The notes under the pieces are model-generated. The model was given only the letters and a program-made list of their open reading frames with translations, had not been told where the DNA came from and did no database searches. This document shows positions 17,935 through 27,272 of a DNA stretch of 64,000 bases, piece by piece. The DNA is from Humisphaera borealis (GTDB taxonomy: Bacteria > Planctomycetota > Phycisphaerae > Tepidisphaerales > Tepidisphaeraceae): contig NZ_CP063458.1 of the NCBI RefSeq assembly GCF_015169395.1, forward strand, positions 5,766,001 to 5,830,000. The letters are read 5' to 3'. The position numbers and the translations under genes were made by a program. Each line of letters opens with the position of its first letter. Within the stretch, counting starts at the first letter, position 1.

Positions 17935-19026
17935 ATGCCAACGCCCCGCGTCAGCTTCGTCCTGCCCGTCTACAACGCCGGACCCTACCTGGCGGCGGCG
18001 GTCGAAAGCCTGCTGGGCCAGACCTTCGGCGACTTCGAGATTCTCGCGATCAACGACGGCAGCACCGACGGCAGCCGCGAGGTCCTCTCCCGCTACAACG
18101 ACTGCCGGCTGCGCGTACTCGACCAGACCAATGTCGGACTCGTTCAGACGCTGAACCGTGGAATTCGCGAAGCCCGCGGCGAGTGGATTGCCCGCATGGA
18201 TGCCGACGACGTCAGCCTGCCCGACCGGCTCGCAAAGCAGACGGCCTACCTGCGGACGCATTCGCAAGTCGCGCTGCTGGGTGCGTGGGTGGCGACCATC
18301 GACGAACAGAGCCAGCCCCTTTCTGACGTCGTGCCATTCCCGGTCACCCACGAAGAGCTGTGGTCCAGCATCGGCCGCCGCCCCTGGGTGATGTGCCATC
18401 CCGCGGTGATGTTCCGCCGGGACGCGGCGATTGAAGTCGGTCTCTATGACCCGGCCTTCAGGCATGCAGAGGACACCGAGTTCTTCGCCCGATTGATGAG
18501 CCGGTTCCGCGCGGCAACGCTCCCGGATGTCGTGTTGCAGTACCGATTGCGGCGTGAAGCCGTCTCCGGGGTGTTCAAGGATCACGGGTACGCCAACGCG
18601 CAGCTTGTGAGGCGCATCATGGAGCGGTGGCAGCCCGGCGAGCCGTTCGCCGCGACAGCACAGGAGCGTGCCGAGGCCGACGCGCGGATCGCCGTCAGTT
18701 CCCGTCGTCGGAGCGCGCGGCAGGCGATGGGGGCGTACTTCTGCAGGGTCGGACGCGAGTGCCTACGCGGCAGCCGATGGAGTGGGGCGGCGATCGCGTA
18801 TCTCAAGGCCGCCGCTTACGAGCCAATGAATCTGGACGGTTACCGCGGCCTGGTTGCCGCTGCGCTTCGCATGGGGTCTGCCGTGGTTCCTGCCGGCGTG
18901 TCGCCCGCGTTTGGAGCGGCGGCCGCGGCATCAGCAGGGACGCCGTTTGCGGTCGCAGGAGATGCGGCCGCCGCGACGCCGTTCTCCCAATCCTCACCCC
19001 CGACGCGGTCCAGGCCCGCCGCCTGA
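17935..19026 (+). CDS. Glycosyltransferase family 2 protein
   Basis: A 363-residue GT-A enzyme. Residues 1-110 show the fold: VSFVLPVYNAGPYLAAAVES, ILAINDGSTDGSREVL and the metal-binding DxD in IARMDADDVSLPDRLAKQ. A WVMCHPAVMFRRDA acceptor region follows. The last ~60 residues (from about 303) are Ala-rich low complexity with no domain, and they overlap the opposite-strand gene ending at 18840 by 187 bases, so the true C-terminus may be functionally unimportant. It closes the plus-strand part of the exopolysaccharide cluster. Confidence 0.87.
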   Translation: MPTPRVSFVLPVYNAGPYLAAAVESLLGQTFGDFEILAINDGSTDGSREVLSRYNDCRLRVLDQTNVGLVQTLNRGIREARGEWIARMDADDVSLPDRLAKQTAYLRTHSQVALLGAWVATIDEQSQPLSDVVPFPVTHEELWSSIGRRPWVMCHPAVMFRRDAAIEVGLYDPAFRHAEDTEFFARLMSRFRAATLPDVVLQYRLRREAVSGVFKDHGYANAQLVRRIMERWQPGEPFAATAQERAEADARIAVSSRRRSARQAMGAYFCRVGRECLRGSRWSGAAIAYLKAAAYEPMNLDGYRGLVAAALRMGSAVVPAGVSPAFGAAAAASAGTPFAVAGDAAAATPFSQSSPPTRSRPAA

Positions 19027-20375
19027 CGGTTGGCGATGCGGACTGCAGCCAGGCCTACGCCGAAGACAGACCAGAACCAGATCCCGCCGACCGGGCCTTC
19101 CAGGAAGACGTCGAAAGTCGTGTTCACCAGGAACGATGCCCAGTACGCAATCAGCACGGCAAAGACCATGACCCATTCCGCGTGCCCCTGACGCTTGGCC
19201 CGCCACCAGGCCATGAGCATGGTGATAAGCCACGACAACTGGACCGCGATCCACAGCCCCAGCGCCGGCACGCCACCTCGCGCCAGGAGCGTCAGGTGGC
19301 CGTTGTGCGGACTTCGCAGGGACTCGTCTGCGTTGACCTGAAAGCCGTCGTCGTTGGCAAGGTTGATTCCGAATCCCTTGCCCTTCCAGAAGTAGGGGCC
19401 CTGAAAGGTGTAGGTCATGATGCTGTCCCACCATTTCAGACGCCACTTCTTGGTGCCCTCGACCAGATCGCTATTGGAGTTTCCGGCGACACTCATCACA
19501 TTCGTGACCAATTGGTCGAATGAAATCTCACGGCCGCTCTGGGAATGCCGAATCGAAATGCCACTGGCCCAGAGCAACCCAACGCCGGCGATCGCCAGGC
19601 CCGTGAACAAGCCGATGGCCCGGCCGCTGGGTGCCAAAATCGAGATGATCAGTGCCGCCATGCAGAACGCGACCATCCCCGCGCGGCCGGACAGGTTGAT
19701 CGCCAGCGCCATCGCGATCATGACCACATGCCAGGGTCGCTCGGTGCGTGTCGCGGAGAGGAAGCAGAACACGCCCGCCAGGTGAACGAGGAAGTCGCCG
19801 CCCTTCACCGGGTTGACCAGCTTGTCACTGATCATGCCCGGGGCGTTTGGCGCGAGGTAGTTGCAGAAGACGAAGAAGAACAACCCGAACGTGAGAAAGT
19901 AGGGGATGTACCGCTTGTACCCCTTCACGACTCGTGCAAAGAGGGCCTCGTCGTCGCCGATCACCCGTGCGATCGCCAATGCCATCAGCCCGTAGCCCCA
20001 GATGACGCCATCGCGCAGCGCGTCAACTTTATAGGTCGAGACGTAAGGCAATGTGCGAAGGGCACCCCATGCCATAAACATCATGAGGATCGCGGCGGGG
20101 ATCGACACCAGCCTCAGTCCCATGAAGGGTGCTGACGCCCAGGCCAGCAGCCCCAGGGCGAGCACGATCTCACCAACGAACACCGGCGGAACCCCAATGT
20201 ACGCTGTCACCTTGCCCACGAGCGCGTATCCGCACAGAAGCATCAGCAGCGCCTGGGTGAACGACAGACTTAACCGCTGACGAGTCCGACGATTGCGCTC
20301 CGAACGCGATGACGGGTCCTTGCCCCGACTGGGGCCGAACGTCGCCGCGACTTCTGTAATCCAAGGGGCTGACAT
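18840..20375 (-). CDS. Second O-antigen ligase/polymerase-like membrane protein
   Basis: A 511-residue polytopic protein, about eleven hydrophobic segments. Family marks: INLSGRAGMVAFCMAALIIS, then the periplasmic loop with NADESLRSPHNGHLTLLARGGVPALGLWIAVQ, where the His of the O-antigen ligase loop appears. The start at 20375 has an AGGA box 6 bases ahead; a GTG at 20438 would add 21 residues. The last ~45 residues are Ala-rich and overlap the converging GT2 gene. It is the only minus-strand gene in the glycan cluster, so it probably has its own promoter in the gap before 20597. Confidence 0.85.
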   Translation of the reverse strand: MSAPWITEVAATFGPSRGKDPSSRSERNRRTRQRLSLSFTQALLMLLCGYALVGKVTAYIGVPPVFVGEIVLALGLLAWASAPFMGLRLVSIPAAILMMFMAWGALRTLPYVSTYKVDALRDGVIWGYGLMALAIARVIGDDEALFARVVKGYKRYIPYFLTFGLFFFVFCNYLAPNAPGMISDKLVNPVKGGDFLVHLAGVFCFLSATRTERPWHVVMIAMALAINLSGRAGMVAFCMAALIISILAPSGRAIGLFTGLAIAGVGLLWASGISIRHSQSGREISFDQLVTNVMSVAGNSNSDLVEGTKKWRLKWWDSIMTYTFQGPYFWKGKGFGINLANDDGFQVNADESLRSPHNGHLTLLARGGVPALGLWIAVQLSWLITMLMAWWRAKRQGHAEWVMVFAVLIAYWASFLVNTTFDVFLEGPVGGIWFWSVFGVGLAAVRIANRQAAGLDRVGGEDWENGVAAAASPATANGVPADAAAAAPNAGDTPAGTTADPMRSAAATRPR

Positions 20376-20596
20376 CAAGATCCTGCAAACAGTGGGCGGA
20401 ACAACTGTTGGCGAGGCTACGCAGACATCGTGATTCACACAACAAAAAAGGCGGGCTGTGTGAACGAAATCACTTGGTTCGAGTGCAAAATGGGACTCCC
20501 ATTACGGTTGGTTCGGTCAGCCGGCAGTCCTGTCGATACCAACGTCATGGCCATTGGCCCGAAGGCCAAGTGCAACGCGGGCTGAGATCCATATCG

Positions 20597-21790
20597 ATGA
20601 ACATCCTGGTCGCCCACAACTTCTACCAACGCCCCGGCGGCGAAGACCAAGTCTTCGCGGACGAGACCTCACTTCTGAAGTCCGCCGGCCACCAGGTGAC
20701 GGAGTTCACCGTCCATAACGACTCGGTCGCCGGGCAGGGGAAACTGGCGCTGGTCGGCAAAACCCTCTGGAACCGCGACACCGCCCGCCAGATCGCCGAC
20801 CTCGTTCAGCGGCACCGGGTCGACGTCGTCCACTTTCACAACACGTTCCCGCTGATCTCCCCGGCGAGCTACTACGCCGCCCGCAGCGCGGGGGCTGCGG
20901 TGGTTCAGACGCTGCACAACTACCGGCTGCTCTGCCCTGGTTCACTTTTCTTGCGCGACGGCAAAGTCTGCGAAGACTGCCTCGGCAAGACCCTCCCCTG
21001 GCCGGGCGCGGTTCATAAGTGCTATCGCGGCGACCGCGGGGCATCGACCGTCACAGCGGGCATGCTCGGCGTCCACCGCATGGTGAGGACGTATCACCAC
21101 GCCGTCGATCGCTACGTCGCCCTCACCGAGTTCGCCCGCGAGAAGTTTTCGCAAGGCGGCTTCCCGCGGCACAAGATCGTCGTCAAGCCCAACTTCATCC
21201 TCGACGACCGTGGCGCCGGAAGCGGAGCGGGCGGTTATGCGCTCTACGTCGGCCGACTCGACGAAGGCAAGGGCATCGAAGTGCTGTTGCCCGCCTGGAA
21301 GCAGGTTCGTGGCGACTTCAAACTCCGCATCCTCGGCGACGGCATGCAGGCGGACCTGGTCCGCCAGGCGATGGCCGCCGACCCGCGCATCGAATGGCTC
21401 GGCCGCCGGCCGATGGACGAGGTCTACGCCAGCATGGGCGACGCCGCGTTCATGGTGCTGTCGTCGGTCTGGTACGAAGGATTGCCCAAGACGGTGTGCG
21501 AAGCCTTCAGCAGGGGCACGCCGATCGTGGCGTCGAATCTTGGGGCGCTGTCAGAATTGATTTCGCACGAGAAGACAGGACTGCACTTCACCCCCGGCGA
21601 TCCGACCGACCTGGCCCGGCAACTGCAATGGGGCTTGGAACACCGTGAGGCACTCGGCGCAATGCGCGTGAACTGCCGCAAGACGTTCGAAGAGCGTTAC
21701 ACCGCGGCGGCGAACATCGGGATGCTCGCAGCGGTGTACGAAGGGGCGATCGCTTCCCGTAGGGTCCGCCTTGGCGGACGCGCCGGGTGA
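20597..21790 (+). CDS. Glycosyltransferase family 4 protein whose end lies in a repeat
   Basis: A 397-residue GT-B enzyme. ILVAHNFYQRPGGEDQVFADE is the N-terminal acceptor loop; ALYVGRLDEGKGIEVLLPAWKQ begins the donor domain; SSVWYEGLPKTVCEAFSRGTPIVAS is the donor-binding motif with the catalytic-region Glu. CPGSLFLRDGKVCEDC is a cysteine-containing insert common in this subgroup. Start at 20597 is chosen at MNILVAHN; the longer frame to 20408 has no coding character. The last eleven residues, SRRVRLGGRAG, and the stop come from the dispersed repeat at 21759, so the original C-terminus may have been replaced. Confidence 0.87.
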   Translation: MNILVAHNFYQRPGGEDQVFADETSLLKSAGHQVTEFTVHNDSVAGQGKLALVGKTLWNRDTARQIADLVQRHRVDVVHFHNTFPLISPASYYAARSAGAAVVQTLHNYRLLCPGSLFLRDGKVCEDCLGKTLPWPGAVHKCYRGDRGASTVTAGMLGVHRMVRTYHHAVDRYVALTEFAREKFSQGGFPRHKIVVKPNFILDDRGAGSGAGGYALYVGRLDEGKGIEVLLPAWKQVRGDFKLRILGDGMQADLVRQAMAADPRIEWLGRRPMDEVYASMGDAAFMVLSSVWYEGLPKTVCEAFSRGTPIVASNLGALSELISHEKTGLHFTPGDPTDLARQLQWGLEHREALGAMRVNCRKTFEERYTAAANIGMLAAVYEGAIASRRVRLGGRAG

Positions 21791-21827
21791 TCGTGACGGT
21801 AATCGCGTCCGCCAAGGCGGACCCTAC
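21757..21827. repeat. Inverted pair of a short dispersed palindromic element
   Basis: Two copies of a 22-bp unit built on GGTCCGCC(T)TGGCGGAC face each other at 21759-21780 and 21806-21827. Each unit is itself nearly palindromic. The right copy is part of a 38-bp stretch (21790-21827) repeated exactly at 22779-22816. Related copies lie at 34633-34684. Confidence 0.85.
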
Positions 21828-21889
21828 GCGAGCACCGGGTACTGTTGCGCGTGATAGCAGTCCGCATGTCGGCCCTCGAAACGAGCCGT

Positions 21890-22708
21890 CTACCAATCAC
21901 GCCAACGGTCTGCCAGGTTCTGGTACACGCCTAGCCCGCATGCGTGGACGATTGCGTCAAACTCTTCACATATGTCCTCTCGCTCGACAGTATCGATTGC
22001 GTGCCTTGACTGTCGATCGAGACGATTGAATGACTTGATGCAGCCCTTCAAGACCTCCATTTTCGCCTTCTTTGGCGCACTTAACCCGAGTTCAATCAGG
22101 CCCTCAACTGTCTGACGCATGATCGCGCGTGATGCCTCGACGAATCGTTCTGACGACATCTCCCAAGTTGGGAAGAAACACCTTTCGGCCAAATCTTCCA
22201 GCCGAACTGACTCAAGATATGCCCTCCGACGTTCTTCGTCTCTGTGCCGACGTTCGGCTTCCCGCGCGTCAGACGCAGCATCGTCACGAAGAAGTGCGGA
22301 TCGATCATGGTCCCACCTCCACTGTATGAGGGCGTGCTGTGTCAGCACACTCCAGTTGCCCGCAAGAGATGTGGAGTCAATGGCCTTGTCATCTGCTGAA
22401 GGCTCGAGGTGACCTACCAACTGAAATTCCGGCGGCACTGGCGACATAACCCAGAGCACATTCGGATCGCCGTCCCACGAATGATGCGTTAGGCGTAACA
22501 CTGTCCTGAGCTCTGGATCGTCAATTGAGGGCACCAAGTTGCCTAACCAAGACGAGGCGGCCGCGAGCACGCAGTTACCACCCCATCTACGTGCTTTCTC
22601 GCTCGTCGAATCGTGAATGATGCGGCACACCGAGAGTCGCCCATCACCCACCGGAAACGAGTAGACGTGACCCGCACAGGGCAGGTTACCAATCGTGTGT
22701 TCTGCCAT
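21890..22708 (-). CDS. Uncharacterised protein, weakly Imm26-like N-terminus
   Basis: A 272-residue soluble protein. The opening (AGHVYSFPVGDGRLSVCRII) resembles the start of Imm26-type immunity domains, and residues ~180-270 (FPTWEMSSERFVEASRAIM ... FNRL ... DTVEREDICEEFDAIV) look like a helical partner domain seen in similar proteins. This is recollection of pattern, not a search. A charged coil (AREAERRHRDEERRRAYLES) links the halves. Third-position GC is lower than in its neighbours. It is a lone gene placed between exact 38-bp direct repeats (21790-21827, 22779-22816). No toxin gene is adjacent. Confidence 0.6.
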   Translation of the reverse strand: MAEHTIGNLPCAGHVYSFPVGDGRLSVCRIIHDSTSEKARRWGGNCVLAAASSWLGNLVPSIDDPELRTVLRLTHHSWDGDPNVLWVMSPVPPEFQLVGHLEPSADDKAIDSTSLAGNWSVLTQHALIQWRWDHDRSALLRDDAASDAREAERRHRDEERRRAYLESVRLEDLAERCFFPTWEMSSERFVEASRAIMRQTVEGLIELGLSAPKKAKMEVLKGCIKSFNRLDRQSRHAIDTVEREDICEEFDAIVHACGLGVYQNLADRWRDW

Positions 22709-22778
22709 GCTTCGTGAATATTGTCACATCGCTGAGTTGATTTCCAATGCGATTGCCTGGCAACGGACGCGCGGGCTT

Positions 22779-22816
22779 ATCGTGACGGTAATCGCGTCCG
22801 CCAAGGCGGACCCTAC
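22779..22816. repeat. Second copy of the 38-bp direct repeat
   Basis: Identical over 38 bases to 21790-21827, same orientation. It ends in the dispersed unit CGTCCGCCAAGGCGGACC. A separate imperfect hairpin of the CCCTCTC/GAGAGGG type follows at about 22836-22865. Confidence 0.85.
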
Positions 22817-22872
22817 AGGGTGACAAGGGCTCTATCCCCTCTCACCTGTACACTGGGGAGAGGGAGTGGGAA

Positions 22873-24351
22873 TCACGCCAGCATCCCCTTCATTACATGC
22901 CCATGCACGTCCGTCAGCCGGTATTGCCGGCCCTGGTATTTGAACGTCAGTGCCTCGTGGTTGATGCCCATCAGGTGAAGGATCGTCGCCTGCATGTCGT
23001 GAATGTGGACGGGATCTTTGGTGATGTTCCAGGCGAAGTCGTCGGTCTCGCCGAAGGTGCTGCCGGGTTTCACACCGCCGCCGGCGAGCCACATGCTGTA
23101 GGCGCGGCCGAAGTGGTCTCTTCCGGCGGGTTTCGCCGGGTCGCCCTGGCCGAAGGGCGTTCGGCCGAACTCGCCGCCCCAGACGACTAACGTGTCATCG
23201 AGCAGACCGCGCTGTTTGAGGTCGGCCACCAGCGCGGCCGACGGTTGATCGGTGTCCTTGCACTGGCCTTCCAGCTGTGTGAAGAGGTTGCCGTGCTGGT
23301 CCCAGCCGGCGTGCATCAGCTGCACGAACCGCACGCCGCGCTCGATGAGCCTTCGCGCGATCAGGCAGTTGTTGGCGTACGTGCCCTTGATGAGGGCATC
23401 GGGGCCGTACATGTTGATGATGTGCTTCGGCTCGGTCGAGAAATCGAGCAGATCGGGCACGCTGCCCTGCATCTTGAACGCCATCTCATACTGGCTGATG
23501 CGGGTATCGATTTCCGGGTCGCCGTAGTCGGCCAGGTGGGCGGCGTTGAGGGCTTGCAGGTCGTCGAGCAGTTCCCGGCGTCCCTGCCGGCTGGTGCCGG
23601 GTGGATTGGCGATGTACGGAACCGGATCGCCGACGCCACGGAATCGCACGCCCTGATAGCGCGACGGCAAAAAGCCGCTGCCCCAGTAGTAGTCGAAGAA
23701 AAGCTGCCCGCAGGTTTTGCCCTTGTCGGAAGACGTCATCACGACAAAGCCGGGCAGGTCATCGGCCTCGCACCCCAGGCCGTAGGTCGCCCAGGCGCCC
23801 ATGCTCGGGCGGCCGGGGACCTGTGCGCCGGTCATGAAAAACGTGACGCCGGGCGCGTGGTTGACCGCTTCGGTGTTCATCGACCGCACAACGCAGATGT
23901 CGTCGGCGATCTGGCTCGTGTAGGGCAGCAGGGTGCTGATCTCGGTGCCGCTCTGGCCGCACTTTTTGAACGGCTTGATCGCGGGCGTGATCGGCCACTT
24001 CTTGTAGCTCGCCGACATCGTCGAGAGACGCGTCGTGCCGCGGACCGACTCGGGGATGTCCTGCCCGGCCATCTTCGTGAGCACCGGCTTGTAGTCGAAC
24101 AGATCCAGGTGCGACGGCCCGCCGCCTTGCCAAAGGCAGATCACGCTCTTGGCCTTGGCGGGATAGTGCGGGAGGTTCGGCAAGCCGCGCATCGCACCGC
24201 CGACGGGGGAGGTCATCCCCGACGTGGCGGCGGGGGCCTGGCCGACCTTCATCATCGACGCCAGCGCCGCCAGGCCGACGCCGTGCAGGCTCTTGCCGAA
24301 GAGTTGCCGGCGGGTGACGCGTTGGAGATTGGCGAGGAAGTCTGGGTGCAT
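22873..24351 (-). CDS. DUF1501 domain protein
   Basis: A 492-residue DUF1501 protein, distantly related to sulfatases/alkaline phosphatases. TRRQLFGKSLHGVGLAALAS is a twin-arginine-like export signal. Family blocks: KSVICLWQGGGPSHLDLFDYKP, the stretch VVRSMNTEAVNHAPGVTFFMTG, RGVRFVQLMHAGWDQHGN, VVWGGEFGRTPFGQG and the C-terminal QGRQYRLTDVHGHVMKGMLA. DUF1501 genes are almost always paired with a DUF1549/DUF1553 gene in planctomycetes; here that partner is 24535-27060, just upstream on the same strand. Function is not established. ATG at 24351 preferred over 24390, as it places the signal near the N-terminus. Confidence 0.92.
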   Translation of the reverse strand: MHPDFLANLQRVTRRQLFGKSLHGVGLAALASMMKVGQAPAATSGMTSPVGGAMRGLPNLPHYPAKAKSVICLWQGGGPSHLDLFDYKPVLTKMAGQDIPESVRGTTRLSTMSASYKKWPITPAIKPFKKCGQSGTEISTLLPYTSQIADDICVVRSMNTEAVNHAPGVTFFMTGAQVPGRPSMGAWATYGLGCEADDLPGFVVMTSSDKGKTCGQLFFDYYWGSGFLPSRYQGVRFRGVGDPVPYIANPPGTSRQGRRELLDDLQALNAAHLADYGDPEIDTRISQYEMAFKMQGSVPDLLDFSTEPKHIINMYGPDALIKGTYANNCLIARRLIERGVRFVQLMHAGWDQHGNLFTQLEGQCKDTDQPSAALVADLKQRGLLDDTLVVWGGEFGRTPFGQGDPAKPAGRDHFGRAYSMWLAGGGVKPGSTFGETDDFAWNITKDPVHIHDMQATILHLMGINHEALTFKYQGRQYRLTDVHGHVMKGMLA

Positions 24352-24395
24352 GGTCAAAACCTTCTCATGCGACGCACGCAGGTGAACCAAATGGA

Positions 24396-24525
24396 TGGCT
24401 CAGTCAGTGACACGGGCTTCCAGCCCGTGCGGGGTGCGTTCGATGTCGAGTTCATCTCGTACGAACAGCTTGTCTACTGCGGCGCAACCAGCACGGGCTG
24501 GAAGCCCGCGTCACTAATTGAGCCA
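24396..24525. repeat. Long palindrome with 35-nt arms between PSD1 and DUF1501 genes
   Basis: The arms 24396-24430 and 24491-24525 pair with three mismatches. Each arm also contains its own small hairpin, ACGGGCTTCCAGCCCGT. The spacer is about 60 bases. Translated, the left arm reads DTGFQPV and the right arm TGWKPA. The same layout recurs at 56015-56119. Confidence 0.9.
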
Positions 24526-24534
24526 CTCAAATCA

Positions 24535-27060
24535 CTATTCCCGCGTCAACGCCTCGTCGAGATTCAAGATCGCCAGGCACACCGCGCTCATCGCGGCGTG
24601 GTCGACGGGGTTGAGCTTTTCGTTCCGCGGCGCTTCGCCAACCTTGATCGCCTCGACCGCCGACTTGGCGTCTTTGCCGTACACCGACTGCTGCCGCTGC
24701 AACATGCGGCGGAGCACCGGCATCTCAGTGGCCGACGGCTTTCGGCTCAGCACCTGCCTGAAGGCGAAAGCGAGTTGGCCGTCGGTTGTTTCCGAAGCGC
24801 TCATCGCTTTTTCCGCCAGTACGCGGGCCGCCTCGGCCCAGGTAATGTCGTTCATCGTCGTCAGAGCGTGCAACGGCGTGCTGGTGACGCTCGACCGAAC
24901 GCGACAGGTCTGCCGGTTGGCCGAGTCGAACATATTCGCGGGGCTGACCGTCCGCCTCCAGAAGGTGTAGAGGCTCTTGCGGTACAGGTCTTCGCCTTTG
25001 CTGGCGGGATAGGTGAAGTCGCGTTCCTTGGTGATCGCGAGCGATTCCCACACCGCGTCGGGCTGGTACGGGTAAACCGGCTGCCCGCCGACGCGATCGA
25101 CCAGCAAACCGCTCGTCGCCAACGCGATATCCCGCAGGATCATGGACGGCATCCGGAACCGGCTGGCGCGGGCCATCAGGCGGTTTTCGGGGTCGCGGGC
25201 GATCAGTTCCGGCGTGGCTTTGCTGCTCTGGCGATAGGTCGCGCTGGTGACGATCAGCCGGTGCATCGCCTTGACGCGCCAGCCGCTCTCGCGGAACTCG
25301 ACCGCGAGCCAGTCGAGCAGTTCGGGGTGAATCGGCACTTCGCTCTGCACGCCAAGGTCTTCCGACGTCTTGATCAGCCCCGTGCCGAAGAAGGTCGCCC
25401 AGTAGCGATTGACCTGCACGCGGGCCGTCAGCGGATGCTCCGGGGCAAAGAGCCAGCGGGCAAAGCCCAGCCGATTTTTCGGCGCGTCGGCCGGCATGGG
25501 CGGGAGGAAGCCGGGCGTCGAAACCGATACCTTGTCCTTCGGCTTGAGGTACTCGCCGCGGTCCAGGATGAAGGTGTCCCGTGGCTGCGTCTCCTGCATC
25601 ACCATGACCCTGGGAATCTGCTCGTTCTTGTAGGAGGCGATCTTTTTCTTTAGCGCGTCGGCCTTCTTCGCCGACGGGTCTTTTGCCGCGATCGCCGGCC
25701 ACACCTTGGTCTCAAAGTGCGAACGCAAACCGGACTTGAGCTGCTTTTTGTCCTCGTCCGTGCGTTTGTCGGGCGCGAGCCGAAGCGCCGGCAGCAGGTT
25801 TCGGTTGATCTCCGGTGTGTCCGCGGTGACCTTCGGTTCCCACTCGGCCAGGGCCAGCTCGAACTTCTTCTTCGTATCGCCTGCCGACTCGGTCTTCTTC
25901 AGGTCGGCTTCCATCGCCGCCAGTTCGGCGGTGTTCTTTTCCGTTGGCAATTCAAGGAACGGTGTCGCGATTCGCATGCGGCCCGGCCCGCCGCCGGGAC
26001 GGCCGGTCTCCGGGATGTTGTTGAACGCCGCCATCAGGCTGTAGTAGTCGCGCTGCGTGATCGGGTCGTACTTGTGATCGTGGCACTGCGCGCACGCGAC
26101 CGTGAGCCCGAGCCAGTTGGTGGCCGTGGTGTCGACGCGGTCGAACAGGTTCACGAACCGCTGCTCTTCGGGGATCGCACCGCCTTCGCCGTTCTGCAGG
26201 TGATTGCGATTGAACGCGGTGGCGATCTTCTGATCGGTGGTCGCGTTGGGAAGAAGGTCGCCGGCGAGTTGTTCGATTGAGAACTGGTCGAACGGCATGT
26301 CGGCGTTCAGCGATTTAACGACCCAGTCCCGCCACATCCATTGCCAGGTGTCGCCGTCCTGCTGGAAGCCGTTGCTGTCTGCATAGCGGGCGGCATCGAG
26401 CCATGGAAGGCTCATCCGTTCGCCATACGCCGGCGACGTGAGCAATCGATCGACGAGGTTTTCGTATGCGGCGGGGGAGTTGTCGAGCAGAAACGCATCG
26501 ACCTCCGCCGACGTCGGGACGCGGCCGGTCAGGTCGAGGGCCAGCCGACGAAGGAGCGTCGTCCGGTCGGCCTCGGGCGATGGCGTCAGCCCCTCGGCCT
26601 CCAGGCGGGCCAGCACGAAGCGGTCGATCGGGTTTCGCACCCACGTCGCGTTCCTGACGCGAGGAAGTTCCGCCCGCACTGGCGGAATGAACGTCCAGTG
26701 GGGCTTATAGACTGCCCCCTCCGCGATCCAGCGCTTCAGCAGGTCCTTCTGCTTCGCCGACAACTTCCGGTTCGATTTCGGCGGCGGCATCAGCTCTTCG
26801 GCGTCGTCGGTGAAAATCCGGTCGACCAGCGACGACTTGGCGGCGTCGCCCGGCACGAACGCCTTGCCCTTGATGGCGTCGTCCCGAACATCCAGCCGCA
26901 GATCGGCCTTGCGGTGGTTGGCGTCCTGACCGTGGCAGTAAAAGCAATTCTCGGAAAGGATGGGGCGGATGTCGCGATTGAAGTCCACGTCGGCCGAGAC
27001 CGTCGGCGTCAGCCAGGCCAGCGCGACCACGAGCGTGACTAATTGCGTTGCCTGTTTCAT
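24535..27060 (-). CDS. PSD1/DUF1549-DUF1553 planctomycete cytochrome-c-like protein
   Basis: An 841-residue exported protein. MKQATQLVTLVVALAWLTPTVSA is a signal peptide. Residues ~25-100 are the PSCyt1 domain with the haem c motif CFYCH and later the MPPPKS distal-ligand region. DUF1549 (~130-340) includes NPIDRFVLARLEAEGL and the CAQCHDHKYDPI second CxxCH. The C-terminal DUF1553 (~550-830) has RVQVNRYWATFFGTGLIKT, PEHPEL-like PIHPELLDWLAVEFRESGW and NLDEALTRE at the end. Planctomycete loci pair this with DUF1501; proposed roles involve electron transfer or polysaccharide breakdown, but this is unproven. It is divergent from the AraC-type gene. Confidence 0.93.
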   Translation of the reverse strand: MKQATQLVTLVVALAWLTPTVSADVDFNRDIRPILSENCFYCHGQDANHRKADLRLDVRDDAIKGKAFVPGDAAKSSLVDRIFTDDAEELMPPPKSNRKLSAKQKDLLKRWIAEGAVYKPHWTFIPPVRAELPRVRNATWVRNPIDRFVLARLEAEGLTPSPEADRTTLLRRLALDLTGRVPTSAEVDAFLLDNSPAAYENLVDRLLTSPAYGERMSLPWLDAARYADSNGFQQDGDTWQWMWRDWVVKSLNADMPFDQFSIEQLAGDLLPNATTDQKIATAFNRNHLQNGEGGAIPEEQRFVNLFDRVDTTATNWLGLTVACAQCHDHKYDPITQRDYYSLMAAFNNIPETGRPGGGPGRMRIATPFLELPTEKNTAELAAMEADLKKTESAGDTKKKFELALAEWEPKVTADTPEINRNLLPALRLAPDKRTDEDKKQLKSGLRSHFETKVWPAIAAKDPSAKKADALKKKIASYKNEQIPRVMVMQETQPRDTFILDRGEYLKPKDKVSVSTPGFLPPMPADAPKNRLGFARWLFAPEHPLTARVQVNRYWATFFGTGLIKTSEDLGVQSEVPIHPELLDWLAVEFRESGWRVKAMHRLIVTSATYRQSSKATPELIARDPENRLMARASRFRMPSMILRDIALATSGLLVDRVGGQPVYPYQPDAVWESLAITKERDFTYPASKGEDLYRKSLYTFWRRTVSPANMFDSANRQTCRVRSSVTSTPLHALTTMNDITWAEAARVLAEKAMSASETTDGQLAFAFRQVLSRKPSATEMPVLRRMLQRQQSVYGKDAKSAVEAIKVGEAPRNEKLNPVDHAAMSAVCLAILNLDEALTRE

Positions 27061-27272
27061 CGATTCGCTTCCTCGTTGGATCGCATCGCGATCCGCGCAT
27101 CATGATTGATCTCTGTCGGACCCGACGTCGATCGAGGTGTCCGCAGCCCCCGTCGCCGCAGGGACGGACCCCAATCGGTCTGAGATGCACTTCGTCCTGA
27201 TAGATACACGTTACCTCCGCCGGCGATTAAAAGTCTTGCACGCCGGGGAAGCCTTCTTGGTATGTTTTGACC

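Noticed and set aside
23245-25653. 802-residue plus-strand open frame across the DUF1501/PSD1 genes
   Set aside because: Antisense to two clear genes and includes the translated palindrome (DTGFQPV); not a gene.
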